Assembly: GCA_963575645.1 (NCBI GenBank)
Contig: OY754464.1
Coordinates: forward strand, 80,636,948 to 80,700,947
Source: Xanthostigma xanthostigma
Lineage: Eukaryota; Arthropoda; Insecta; Raphidioptera; Raphidiidae
Direction: 5' to 3'
Length of the DNA stretch: 64,000 nucleotides
A model generated the notes under the pieces. That model ran no database searches. It was not told the DNA's origin and saw only the letters and a list, made by a program, of their open reading frames with translations. This document shows positions 53,316 through 63,400 of the stretch, piece after piece. Positions within the stretch are counted from its first letter, which is position 1; every line of letters begins with the position of its first letter. The translations under genes were made by a program, and so were the position numbers.

Positions 53316-53649
53316 ATAATGTTGCTTATAATAGTCTAAGATACCGATTTGGCTCGATCTTCATTCATCGAGTTTTCTAATTAAATGTGAAATTTGATAA
53401 CATAATATATTAATGAAGAAAAATTGATTTGGTTGCCATTCAATTTCTTGGCACAGCTATTTTTAATAAATAATAAAGGATGATGTGTCAAAAAAGTCCG
53501 AACAAATACAAATTCAAGAAATAAGATTATGTATTTCATCGTAATTTATTTTTATTATCTTACTTAATTAGATGCTTATAACGACACTGTATTCCTCCCA
53601 TAAAAAAATAATTGACACGATATTCGATGCTACAAAATAATATCTAGAT
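53316..53649 (+). repeat. Spacer and left part of repeat family O, copy 1
   Basis: From 53480 on, GTGTCAAAAAAGTCCGAACA, AATTAGATGCTTATAACGAC and CGATGCTACAAAATAAT match 63165-63330. The match resumes after the hAT insertion at 54165. 53330-53470 shares phrases such as TTGATTTGGTTGCCATTCAA with 57020-57045 in reverse. Confidence 0.7.
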
Positions 53650-54156
53650 CAGTGATTCCCAAAGTGGTCTATATCGACCCCCAGGGGTCGACGACAAGCT
53701 TCAAGGGGTCCATGTCAGCGGGAAAAAAAATTGGGGGTCCATGAAATGAAAATGGTGGTCAACGATAGTGAATCTCCTAACAAACTAGACATCGTTAACC
53801 GAAGAGATTTAAGATTAAATCTAACTAAATTGATGCCAAATAATGAAATTATTAAAGCATCAGGTTCATCCCTCACACTAAAAGCATTTATTTTTTGTTT
53901 AGTTATTTTATGTAACAGAAAGTAAATTTTAATTTGATTCGTTTAATTTAATCTAATTAATAAATGTATAAAACTAAACATTTCACACTACATTTCACTA
54001 TACCATTATAAATTTGAGTAGCACTATACCGGTTGTCAAAAATACATTTAAAATTAATGAATTTGCAAAAAATCAATATCAGATAAGCAGGGGGTCTACC
54101 CAAAACCGGAAAACATGACAAGTGGTCTACGAGACAAAAAAGTTTGGGAGCCTCTG
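53650..54156 (+). mobile_element. hAT element with perfect 8-bp duplication, sister of 34263
   Basis: Ends CAGTGATTCCCAAAGT and, in reverse, CAGAGGCTCCCAAACT. ATCTAGAT flanks both sides (53642-53649, 54157-54164). The empty site is visible in the family O copy at 63325-63340 (AAATAATATGCATTCAC). It is about 30 bp shorter inside than its sister. Confidence 0.92.
53731..53925 (+). pseudogene. hAT transposase C-terminal remnant, frameshifted
   Basis: NRRDLRLNLTKLMPN is identical to the copy at 34312. Then a deletion (AATAATGAAATT for AATGTTGAAAATTTATTA) changes the reading, and the tail KASGSSLTLK is out of frame. Confidence 0.6.
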
Positions 54157-54164
54157 ATCTAGAT

Positions 54165-54240
54165 CATTCACGATTGTAGAGTAGCGTAGATAATCAAAGT
54201 GGACGAAAAATGCACCTGTATTACATGTAAAATAAACTTG
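54165..54240 (+). repeat. Family O, right part of copy 1
   Basis: GATTGTAGAGTAGCGTAGAT and GTGGACGAAAAATGCACC match 63340-63395. Confidence 0.7.
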
Positions 54241-54892
54241 CCACCTTCTCAGATCTCGCTTCTGTTTTTCAACGAAGCCATTTATCCTTTGTATCAAAAT
54301 GTTTTGTTTTTGGTGGGTATAATTAATTAAGTGGTTAACAATCGATTTTATCAATATTAATTGTGTTATTGGAAATCAACTGACTAATGATATTGTTTTG
54401 TTTTGCATCTTCAAGCGGGACAAACAAAGTACGAATGCTGCGTTATAAATCAGTTATGAATAAAACATCGACAGCACGGATGAGCTCCTTGCCAATAAAT
54501 AATTCTTCCGCTTGCTCATGTATATCGGACAACTAAGGACTTTGAATTTTTTGATATCATTTTTATATAATATAGTTTTATACATTGACGCTGCGGAAGA
54601 TTAAAAAAAGAAGCTCTGAAAATGGTCAAAGGTATCAGCCATATCAAGACAAATTCATAACAAGCGGCCCAGTTTGATGAATATAAAATATCGATAACAA
54701 ATACTAAGACAGAAAAAATGAGCATTCCGATAAATCTTTTTCTAAAAAATATCACTTTAAAAAAATCGGTTGAACCCATTTTTTGGATCATATAATCTGT
54801 ACGTTTTTGTGCCGTCATTCACTGTCAAATTACGGTAGCTCTAGTACGGCACCGCTACCTTGGGAAACCAGCGCTTGAGTCAAAATGATTTA
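54241..54892. other. Unassigned region
   Basis: A 100-codon minus frame at 54516-54818 contains hydrophobic stretches (GMLIFSVLVFVIDILY) but has no start context, exon signal or relative that I recognise, so it is left uncalled. Confidence 0.35.
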
Positions 54893-55312
54893 TTACCCTC
54901 ATATACTTTTATTCTATACTGAGCATAGGAATAAAATCGCAATCGAACTATTAGGGTGCAAACATATACTTCTGTCTTTTTTTACGCCGTAAGCACTGGC
55001 GTAGGTATCCAGGAGGGCAAAACAAGCACGGGAGACCCGGCTTAAGAAATTTCTAATTTGACCCCTCCTGGGCCAAAAGCTGAGTACGCCCATGTTAACG
55101 TCATAGATAAAGACAAAGTTTTTGAAACAGAGATACTTTATTCAGATTGAATGCAAGTACATCAACCAATCCTATCATCGGAGAAATCAGGGAATTACAT
55201 CGAAGAAAGAGACGCAGATATATTTTCGATACGCTTTGTTGCGTTCACTCACCGCACATTGAGTAGATAGGCAATGATTCATATAGTTAATTAATAGATA
55301 TATTATGATTAG
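54893..55312 (-). repeat. Dispersed repeat family D, copy 3, with an insertion
   Basis: TTGAATGCAAGTACATCAAC and GCTTTGTTGCGTTCACTCAC are the reverse of family D. An insertion at about 54990-55100 has ends CTGGCGTAGGTATCC and, in reverse, CATGGGCGTACTCAG, of the same type as the terminus at 30540. Confidence 0.72.
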
Positions 55313-55444
55313 CCTACACTATTTCTGTATGAACTTTAGCATACAAGCTTTTGTTAGCGTTTTTTGTACGCAATGAAGCAAGATATTTTTAATAATAAAA
55401 AATCAATTATCAGCAAAATAGTTTACTTCGATTTCTCTTAGGAT

Positions 55445-55720
55445 AACCTGAAAAACGTGCTCTCGCCATAGAGATATAAGAAGCTAGAGTACGCTAGTAC
55501 GTATGTTTGCCATGAGTGAAAGTGTCCTTAGTTAAGAGAGAGAACGCTGCAGACAACCAGATATTTGTTTACTCAAATCAGCATTGTTATGCATCACTAG
55601 TTACCACAAAGATAAGGAACTGTTCTCTCTCTTAATTGCAGGCACTTTTACTGCTCTCTCGCGTAATCTATTGTAATAGCTCTATGGTTCTCGCAGTCGT
55701 CGACAAAAAGCGTTAATTAA
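55445..55720. mobile_element. Inverted-repeat element family H
   Basis: GAAAGTGTCCTTAGTTAAGA on the left pairs with TCTTAATTGCAGGCACTTTT on the right, with outer CATAGAGATAT / CTCTATGG. One arm of a second copy is at 18900-18990. Confidence 0.65.
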
Positions 55721-55923
55721 AAGTACGCAAATACATACTTAATTCCTGCTTATCGCGTCACGCAAAAAAATCATTTCAAAGCTTAATTTTTCACTTTCTG
55801 AAAACACAGTTGAACAGATATATAAGACGCACAAAATTACGATGAAATATGTTGTCATTTCTGTCGCAAAAAAATACCCGAAATTAATAAAAAAAAATTA
55901 ATCGTTATAGGTATTTAAAAAAA
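55721..55923. other. Unassigned spacer
   Basis: Nothing recognised. Confidence 0.35.
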
Positions 55924-56571
55924 AATTGGTTGTCTGTAAAGTCGGTTTACGGACGATAGTTTTACGTGATAACGTATTCCGTAATACATAACCTAAACCT
56001 CCCAAAATTTGGTTTCAATCCGCTTATCCTTGGTGTCGGAATGATAAGAAATGTCAAAAGTGACGTTTGCAACTTACAAAGTATTATGTTCTAATAATAA
56101 TTAGTTATTCCAATACTTAACTTAGAAGGCTTTGCTTTCACAAAATACTAATGTCAAAAAATAAACATTAGAAATGCAGCCGTTTTCATGTTAAGACAAG
56201 ACATACGTTATTTTCTAATTTCCATGTACGGCAAACAAAGACGACCGACCGCGTCGCGCCATGCATTAGACAACATTGCATTTATACAGCTATTTTTCTA
56301 TATAAATTTGTATAAAAAAACTGTTTAGGCAAATTCTGTTATACGAAATCTATGTAAAATGTTCTCCTCTTTCGTTTAAGACTGGTTTCAAACCGATCTG
56401 ATTTAAATTGAGCGAGAAATTAGCAAAAAGCACGCACAGGGTCAGGCGGAACGTTACGCGTTAGGAACGTTACGACCGTTAGGAACGTTACACTTTTTCG
56501 TACATGCAGCCGGTGTTTTATCAATTTATAAGATTGGTGATTCATCAATTTATAAGACGTTATCACGTCAA
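55924..56571 (-). mobile_element. Helentron-like element, copy 5, with a different centre
   Basis: The ends are as in copy 2, but from 56005 to 56425 the centre is unrelated to the other long copies (it includes CCGACCGCGTCGCGCCATGC). It therefore shares about 80 bp at one end and about 145 bp at the other. The AACGTTAGG cluster (56450-56492) is expanded. Confidence 0.75.
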
Positions 56572-57199
56572 AAGAATATTAATAAGAAAAAATCGCAAGT
56601 ATGTGGACAAAAATATATTCTATTTATTTATTGTACGACGTTTCATTTTTAATTTATTATTATTAAAAAATAAATTGGAAACCAAATTGATACAATTGTA
56701 CCAGTTCTCGGATAAGAACCTACTAGTCTAAGATCCCGATCGAGTTTTGTAATCAAATTTGAATTTGGCACAGCTTTAAATATTATGATGTTTGTTATTC
56801 GTTACCTACATATAAGTAATATGTTCCACTTTTTCGCAATAAAATTATCTTCATTTTTATACAATATGACAATACAGAAAACCCTATAACTGCAAAATAT
56901 TAATTCGAAGGTGCCTGTCCACCTGGTTTTATGCCAGGAATCAAAATGTCGACCAAACTGGCATTTTCTTTATTTTTGATTGGTAATAAATTTATCAGAA
57001 AACTCGATAACTGTGCCAGGAAATTGAATGGCAACCAAATCGATTTTTATTTATTAACAAATTTCTTTCCCCAAATCGGGATCTTGCACTAAAAGCTAAG
57101 CTTATTATAATTCAGAATCTGACAAATAGACGTTCATGCCTTAGATATTCATCATAATTTGACTTGTTTAATAAAAAATTTTAAGTTTCAAAAAATTTT
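56572..57199. other. Unassigned region
   Basis: 56760-56830 (ATGATGTTTGTTATTCGTTA) is a weak family A match. A 75-codon frame at 56504-56731 starts in the Helentron end and is a shadow. Confidence 0.4.
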
Positions 57200-57420
57200 A
57201 AAAAACAATAACATATCAACGCACCAAAAAGTAGAAATTTTCTCTTCTATAACGTTCAGAAAGCGTGGGGCACTCAACGACTAGATAAAATATAGGCATG
57301 TAAAATGTCACACGCTTCCAAAAGTTATAGACGAAAATGAATTAGTGTTTTTTACTTTTTTGTGGTTATATAATCGATTTTTAGATTTTTTTTAAACTAT
57401 AAATATAATTTTTCAACTGT
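57200..57420. mobile_element. Degenerate fold-back of the GCGTGGGG-tipped kind
   Basis: CACCAAAAAGTAGAAATTTT and AAGCGTGGGGC on the left pair loosely with CACACGCTTCC and GTTTTTTACTTTTTTGTGG on the right. It is related in plan to 2554-2836 and 38325-38620. Confidence 0.45.
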
Positions 57421-57455
57421 TTGGTCTTTGATAAATTAAAAAAATTATTAAAAAA

Positions 57456-57650
57456 AATTGGTTGTCTGTAAAGTCGGTTTACGGAAGATAGTTTTACGTG
57501 ATAACGTATTCCGCTCGAATATCATATTTAATAATCACGCACAGGGTCAGGCGGAACGTTAGGAACGTTACACTTTTTCGTGCATGCAGCCGGTGTTTCA
57601 TCTTTTTATATTGACGTGATTCATCAATTTATAAGACGTTATCACGTCAA
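57456..57650 (-). mobile_element. Helentron-like element, copy 6 (short form)
   Basis: Almost identical to copy 1 at 8176, including CTCGAATATCATATTTAATA and TGTTTCATCTTTTTATATTG, so the two are recent sisters. Confidence 0.78.
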
Positions 57651-57674
57651 TAATTTATGTTCTATTTCTCCTAT

Positions 57675-58164
57675 CTTCTACATATAATAATTATAATAAT
57701 TCGAATCTATGATATTGCATCTTTCGCTTCAAATTTAGGTTAATTTTATTTATTAAAATTACTCACCACCTATAATAAGTAATAATTGTTTTTTTTAACT
57801 TTCTTTCTTTCGTATTTATTTTAAGTCTCAAAGATTAACTGTCATAATATTTTGAAAACAATTGTTTATATAAAATTCCAAAACCTACTTACAATATTTA
57901 AGTATTTTCATACGTCAGAAAATTGATTTTTATAATGATAAAATTTGTAAGAAAACGATTTTTTCGAGAGATGAGACCTAGCTAAAACGATTTTTTGTCC
58001 CCCAAAATCCCTTTTCAGTAAATTTCATCCAAATCGTTAAGGCCGTTTTCGAGAAAAGCACGCACAGGGTCATGCGGAACGTTACACTTTTTCGTGCATG
58101 CAGCCGGTGTTTCATCAATTTATAAGATTGGTGATTCATCAATTTATAAGACGTTATCACGTCA
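57675..58164 (-). mobile_element. Helentron-like element, copy 7 (long form, hairpin end missing)
   Basis: Follows copy 6 directly. It matches copy 2 from CTACATATAATAATTATAAT to the end ACGTTATCACGTCA, but lacks the TTGGTTGTCTG hairpin end. Copy 6 may have inserted into copy 7 and replaced or deleted that end. Confidence 0.7.
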
Positions 58165-58729
58165 AAAAAATCAGAATATTGTATAATCGTCTAAACTACG
58201 ATTACAAAGTTGCACATTTTTTTACGTACAACATAATAGCAGTAAGCATGTTTTTTAAAATCAACTAACTTATAAAACTTTAATACTACTTTTTATCTTA
58301 CCTTCTAAAAACACGTCTTCTCCGAAAGAAACATCAATTTTTACACTACTTCGAATATTTAATATCACATTAAAATATACGCAAGAAAAATGTTACAGTA
58401 AATAATGTTTATTTAAAATTTAAAATGTTCACAATAGTTCAAAGATTTAGAATAATAACACGGCACAGACGCGTCTTATCACGAAATGTACAGAGCAAGA
58501 GAACAAAACCACGTTTCACTTGTTTTCAAAACAACTGAATGAAGCATACTGCACGAAACCAACGCGCGGACTTTCAGCGAGACAGAGTGTGCGCATTTAG
58601 GTATTACATAACTTCGCTAAACGCTTACAAAACTTTGTTTTTAACCCTTTCCAGCACGGCTGTATTTTCTGCGGCATGTTCGCAACGATACATACAGAAG
58701 TGACCTCGTTTTGTTGGATAATACTGCCG
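58165..58729. other. Unassigned region
   Basis: No frame with a domain. 58440-58620 is slightly GC-richer. Confidence 0.35.
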
Positions 58730-58961
58730 TAAAAAGGCAAAAGGCAGTAAGTGACCAACTTATGAATTTGAGTAAATCAAGATTTTCTAAAAATGTCTTG
58801 ACCGTCCAGAATTTTAGATTATGGAAACCAAAACATGGGGGAAACATTTTTTAAAGACAATAAAATTATAGCTGCAGCACTTACTGCTGTCGTTGGCTTC
58901 AGTATGAACTCATTTTGTCAACAAATGTCACTTACTGCCCTTTGCCTTTTTAGGGCAGAAT
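58730..58961. mobile_element. Small inverted-repeat element
   Basis: CTGCCGTAAAAAGGCAAAAG and GGCAGTAAGTGAC on the left pair with GTCACTTACTGCC and CTTTGCCTTTTTAGGGCAG on the right. About 230 bp. Frames crossing it are shadows. Confidence 0.75.
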
Positions 58962-59129
58962 AGAGGGGGGACGACATCGCTCATTGGACTGTGAATTAAA
59001 AATATGGACGGTCTTCCGGCGACGTCGTTCGTTAACGAGGTAACCTGTGTATTTACCGACCTTGGCATGTACTGCGGACAGTACGAAAATTGCAATCGCA
59101 CGATTAGGATGTAAACATATATCTGTCTT

Positions 59130-59546
59130 TTGACGTGATAACGTCTTATAAATTGATGAAACACCGGCTTCACGCACGAAAAAGAGTAACGTTCCGCAAG
59201 CGAGAGCGCGATATAAGCGATAGTCTCTCTCTTCTCGCGTGACGTCAGAGAGTAGTGTGCGTTCAACATTTTTTCCGGCTGTTCCAGCGAAAGCTACATC
59301 TGACAGATGGCCAGATAAATTATACGGTTTGTTAACAAATATATAATATATATACATTCTTTTAAATGTCTTTTATAATTGCTTAAAAATATGTATTTTG
59401 CTTTGGTTGATCAAATTATTAGTCGGTAAAAATATAGTTTGACAGCTACTAAAATTTAGGTTATGTATTATTAAATATGATATTCGAGCGGAATACGTTA
59501 TCACGTAAAACTATCGTCCGTAAACCGACTTTACAGACAACCAATT
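59130..59546 (+). mobile_element. Helentron-like element, copy 8
   Basis: Starts TGACGTGATAACGTCTTATA and ends TACAGACAACCAATTTTTT. It contains the ATATGATATTCGAGCGGAAT variant of copies 1 and 6. The middle (59230-59420) is another unrelated filler. Confidence 0.75.
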
Positions 59547-59649
59547 TTTTTTGTGACAGCAGTTCGCTGGTTCTGATTGGCTACTGCCATAGATGAAGAC
59601 ACGAAACTTTTGATAAACGAAGATATACTTACGCGAAGAAAAAACTGTG

Positions 59650-59952
59650 TATAGTACGCGCCACGAATCTAAAAGGCTCGGAAGTTAGATGCGCTTGTAC
59701 AGTCTGTTGAAAAACTGCAAACTCGCAACTCAACAAAACTAACATAGCAATAACAACTTGACAATAGCGTACTCGACTGTACTTTAAAGCAGGAAAGCGA
59801 CAAGTGACAAAGGCAACGAGCGATCACGGCCAATCACCGACGAGCGCACGTTCCGTGCAGGTAGCTAGGAGTATAAACGGCTCTAAAATGTGCTTTTGCG
59901 ACTCCGTTTGTGACTAACTTCCGAACCTTTTAGATCCGTGGCGCGTACTATA
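59650..59952. mobile_element. Inverted-repeat element with 40-bp ends
   Basis: TATAGTACGCGCCACGAATC and TAAAAGGCTCGGAAGTTAG on the left pair with CTAACTTCCGAACCTTTTA and GATCCGTGGCGCGTACTATA on the right (38 of 40). No frame. Confidence 0.82.
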
Positions 59953-61049
59953 CCTTTTTTTAAGCACATTGCACGCACGGGCGGTAAGATGGGGAAACTC
60001 CCCCCCCGCACTCCATAGTCAACTGAAAATAAACGTCATAGGTATAAAAAAAAATAAATCGGAAAAAGATTTGTAAGTTTATATAATATGATAACTTAAT
60101 TGTACAATTTTTTACCTTATAAAAAAGCAATTTAAATTTATCTATATTATAAATATGTCAAAATACACAATACAAATATTCAAAATTTACAATTAAAAAA
60201 AAAATTAAGTCACTCATAAAACATCCATTGCACCACCCCCTCTAAAATAGCTGTTTCACATGCATGTAATGTTCCATTATTCTCATTCCGCACTAGTGCT
60301 GTAATGAAGAACAAACTTGCACGATTTAACCGATTCAACAGTATTTTTTAAATACCATCTAAGCCCACCGTTAGATATCTAAAACAACAGCAGGCGCGAT
60401 TAGTGATTTTCATAAAGTGAGGTTAGTTTCACAAAATATTAAAAATATACTGAATAAGAAGTCAAAAGCAGCTAGTTCGCAGGAGGTATATGTGCAAAAA
60501 ATATATCTCGTGCGTAATCGTATTCGTGTGACTGCTAAAACTCGTTAGCGCTCGTTTTTAACATTACATGTCGTCGTAATAAACGCAATTACGCCACTAA
60601 ATATACAATCTACAATTATTTTACGCTTATTTATTAAAATAACAGTAACAATTCCATAATAATATACGGAGTGTACAATGCCCACTGAATCAAAATACTG
60701 GAGCATTTCATAAATTATTAGTTTTATCATAAGAACAAGTTATAAATAGGCAGTTTTTTGTCCCTCGTTACGTGTTATTCCGATTTTAGTGACTTGTATT
60801 AATAAAATGATTTTTTTCTCACTGTAACTGAGTATATAAATCGCGCCATTATATTTCAAAACGAATCCAAATGGCAAGAAAAATAAAGTCACGCATGCGC
60901 AGATCAAAAGTACAGTGTTCTCGTCCATGAACATTTTTTTCAGATCGACATTACGCGAAATTGGCGCCATCTAACGTGATGCTTGTAAACTATATCTGAC
61001 AGTTCGCCTAACCTACAATATCCATTTACGGTGTTTTAATCATAATATT
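59953..61049. other. Unassigned region
   Basis: The frames at 60545-60730 and 60740-60970 (minus) are short and carry no domain. No repeat partner in this window. Confidence 0.35.
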
Positions 61050-61345
61050 TAATAGCTTCTATATTGCTGGTGGCCCATGAAGTGAGACAGCAAATGACTG
61101 CTTTCTATCTCTTTCTTTTTACTTGACCCGTTGTGCGCAAGTGTCGCGTCTGTAGTGGGGCAATTAGTAAGTGGAATAGAGCAAGCCATCTCCCTTTCAC
61201 AGCTTAGTTCCATGTGCAAACTGACGCGCATGCTCCATTCACGGACATGCGCATGAGACTCAGAGTATAATAAGTGAGACAGATGTATAAATGTCTGCAC
61301 TGTAGTGTTTAAGTCTTTCTCCCGATCTTTGCTAGCAATATAGAG
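61050..61345. mobile_element. Possible small inverted-repeat element
   Basis: CTTCTATATTGCTGG and, in reverse, CCTCTATATTGCTAGC are the candidate ends. The interior has AGTGAGACAG twice and GACATGCGCATGAGACTCAG. Weak evidence. Confidence 0.4.
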
Positions 61346-61990
61346 GGTAATAAATATATGGTTTTAATGCCAACTTTTAATACGCTTATAAAACTTATAA
61401 AACTCAGCGCGGAATTGGAGACTGTGACTTAAGTGATTCTGCGCTCTAGCAAAAAAAAACGTAATGACGTCAGTCGCAGTATTTGTGGCGGCAAATTTAA
61501 ACTTTAAAGGTCTGTTTTTTTGTCAGATACGAAATTTTCATTACAAGTATAAAGTAGTAGTTACTGAGGAATAAAAGTAAATTTGAACTACGTGAAAACA
61601 CCCAATTCAATTTTATTAAATTACGTCGTAATTCTATAGTCATTCATTTTTTTTAAATAATCGTAGTGTTTAAAGTCAGAAGTATAATTTTCCTATCTTT
61701 ACACAATTGAAATATTTCCTACGTACGGTGTTCTGAACACCTTTAATATGTAATTATTCTTAGTAAATAAATTATATGTACCTAAAATTACTCAAACAAG
61801 CTGAAGGACAAAATATTTTATGTGGCAGTCTTGTTATTCTAAGTTTAAATGCTAAACTTATCCACGTGAGATCCGATAAAATAGGGAATTTAGTTCTCTG
61901 ATAGAAACTTGGAGCTCAACAATATCTATAACACTTTTTTTTCAAGTATCTACAAAAAAAACACCCCTTTCAAATGTTTTTTTTTTAACT
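61346..61990. other. Downstream flank of the host gene, unassigned
   Basis: AT-rich. No frame, RNA or repeat recognised. Confidence 0.35.
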
Positions 61991-61996
61991 TTTATT
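61991..61996 (-). terminator. Candidate polyadenylation signal of the host gene
   Basis: AATAAA on the minus strand, about 180 bases after the stop codon at 62175. It is the nearest canonical hexamer seen in the likely 3' UTR. Confidence 0.45.
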
Positions 61997-62174
61997 TTTT
62001 TCAGGTTCAATGCGAATCCTTACGTCTTCAGCTACAATTATATACTAAACTGCACTTATAAAAATCGCGAAAATTCCCTACTATCAAGTTTAAAATACAA
62101 AATGCTCCACAATAACTAAGTCTACAGTGAGGTTGGACAAGTACATCAACAACTGATTTAATATTCCTGAATTA

Positions 62175-62546
62175 CTACCTTCTCGACTTTGATTTACTGC
62201 TATAATATTCTCTATCTCTTTCTCGACTCGATGCGTTTTTGTTATACTCTCTGCTTTCGTGCCTGTGCTTGTCTCGATGCTTGCTACCACCGCTAGAATG
62301 TCTATCGCGCAAGCTGCTTCTGTCTCGTTCGCGTTCCCTCGATCGATCGCGTTCTCTGTGTCTATCGTAGTCCCGTACGGTTAATCGGTCGCGTTCCTTG
62401 TCTCTAGACAATCGTTCGTAGTCTCTCGAAGGTTTTTCGTAGTCTCGTGTCATGCGATTATCGTGTTCTCGATAGCGTTCTTTATCCCTGTGTCTATCGT
62501 GCTGGTCGTATTCTTTATCGCGATGACGATGTTCCTTTTCAAATTC
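62175..62546 (-). CDS. Last exon of an RD/RE/RS-rich, splicing-factor-like protein (3' end of gene)
   Basis: The frame is open from the splice acceptor at 62547 to TAG at 62175-62177, giving 123 residues. It begins EFEKEHRHRDKEYDQHDRHR and ends EYYSSKSKSRR. Almost every third residue is arginine, alternating with D, E, S, H and Y, for example RDYDRHRERDRSRERERDRS near the middle. Such tails occur in many nuclear RNA-processing proteins (U1-70K, PRPF38B, LUC7L3, FIP1 and similar) and mediate contacts in the spliceosome or nuclear speckles. The tail alone cannot name the gene. Codon use is far less AT-biased than in the surroundings, as expected for real coding DNA. The nearest methionine (62453) is internal. 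Upstream exons lie beyond this intron and are not recognised within the window. Confidence 0.8.
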   Translation of the reverse strand, partial: EFEKEHRHRDKEYDQHDRHRDKERYREHDNRMTRDYEKPSRDYERLSRDKERDRLTVRDYDRHRERDRSRERERDRSSLRDRHSSGGSKHRDKHRHESREYNKNASSRERDREYYSSKSKSRR

Positions 62547-62562
62547 CTAAAAACAAGTTTCA
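62547..62562 (-). other. Splice acceptor of the RD/RS-rich exon
   Basis: On the minus strand GAAACTTGTTTTTAG precedes GAATTTGAA. The T-run and AG fit a standard acceptor. The frame before it is closed and the frame after it is open to the stop. Confidence 0.7.
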
Positions 62563-63164
62563 ATTAGATCTTTTTACATTTCCTTGTAATAAATATCGAC
62601 TTTTAATTATGATTTTAATATCACGTCACACGAACCTTCGCTGCATTTAGTTTTTAGAGATTTAACTTTTGTTTTTCTCACGAAATAACAAAATGTGATG
62701 GACAAAAAATACAGGTTTATGAACTTCCAACAAAAAAAATGGGTAGTATCATAGATAAACGTATTATAGGAAGATAAATATCCTAGTTAACCAAAATAAG
62801 ACCACTTATGATGCTCGCCGCTAGGTGGCCACCTATTGACGAGCATCATAAGCTAAATTTTTTTAATCTGCGAGTGTAGAATATGTAGAGTTTCCGTAGT
62901 GAATTGTGCTGATAATGGTTCGGCCGTCTGGTGACTAGCATCATAACTACATATGTTTTCCGTAGTGAATTGTGCTAGCAATTTGGTCCTCTAATGACTA
63001 GCATCATAATTACATATTTTGTTCTTCAAAGATCCTCTTACGTCATTCGACTGTATTGTACAATATCCCGCGGTGACATTATTATTGGGCTTTTAAATAT
63101 TTTTCTTTTGATATAAGTAAATGAATAACTTTAATTAAAATTTTATTTTTAAACAAAGTTCTGA
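62563..63164 (-). other. Intron sequence of the host gene with small repeats
   Basis: 62807-62853 forms a hairpin (CTTATGATGCTCG / CGAGCATCATAAG). 62895-63020 holds two units of about 66 bp, each with TTCCGTAGTGAATTGTGCT and GACTAGCATCATAA. Function unknown. Confidence 0.5.
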
Positions 63165-63400
63165 TGTTGAGTCAAAAAAATCCGAACAAAAATATAAATT
63201 CAAGAAATAAGATTATGTATTTCATTTTAAATTATTTTTATTATCTTAATTAATTAGATGCTTATACCGACACTGTACTTCTCCCATAATAAAATAATTG
63301 ACATGATCTTCGATGCTACAAAATAATATGCATTCACAGTTGTAGAGTAGAATACATAACCAAAGTGGACGAAAAATGCACCCTGTATTACATGTTATAA
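63165..63400 (+). repeat. Repeat family O, copy 2 (uninterrupted)
   Basis: AATTAGATGCTTATACCGAC and GTGGACGAAAAATGCACCC match 53480-53649 plus 54165-54240. It gives the empty site for the hAT element at 53650. Confidence 0.75.

Noticed and set aside
54516-54818. 100-codon minus frame with hydrophobic stretches
   Set aside because: Looks membrane-like, but AT-rich DNA easily gives such residues. No start context, partner exon or homologue recognised.
58928-59357. Two overlapping minus frames of 113 and 135 codons
   Set aside because: They cross a small inverted-repeat element and the end of a Helentron-like copy. No domain.
62447-62650. Plus-strand frame opposite the RD/RS-rich exon
   Set aside because: Antisense shadow. 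The minus strand has the biased composition, acceptor and stop.
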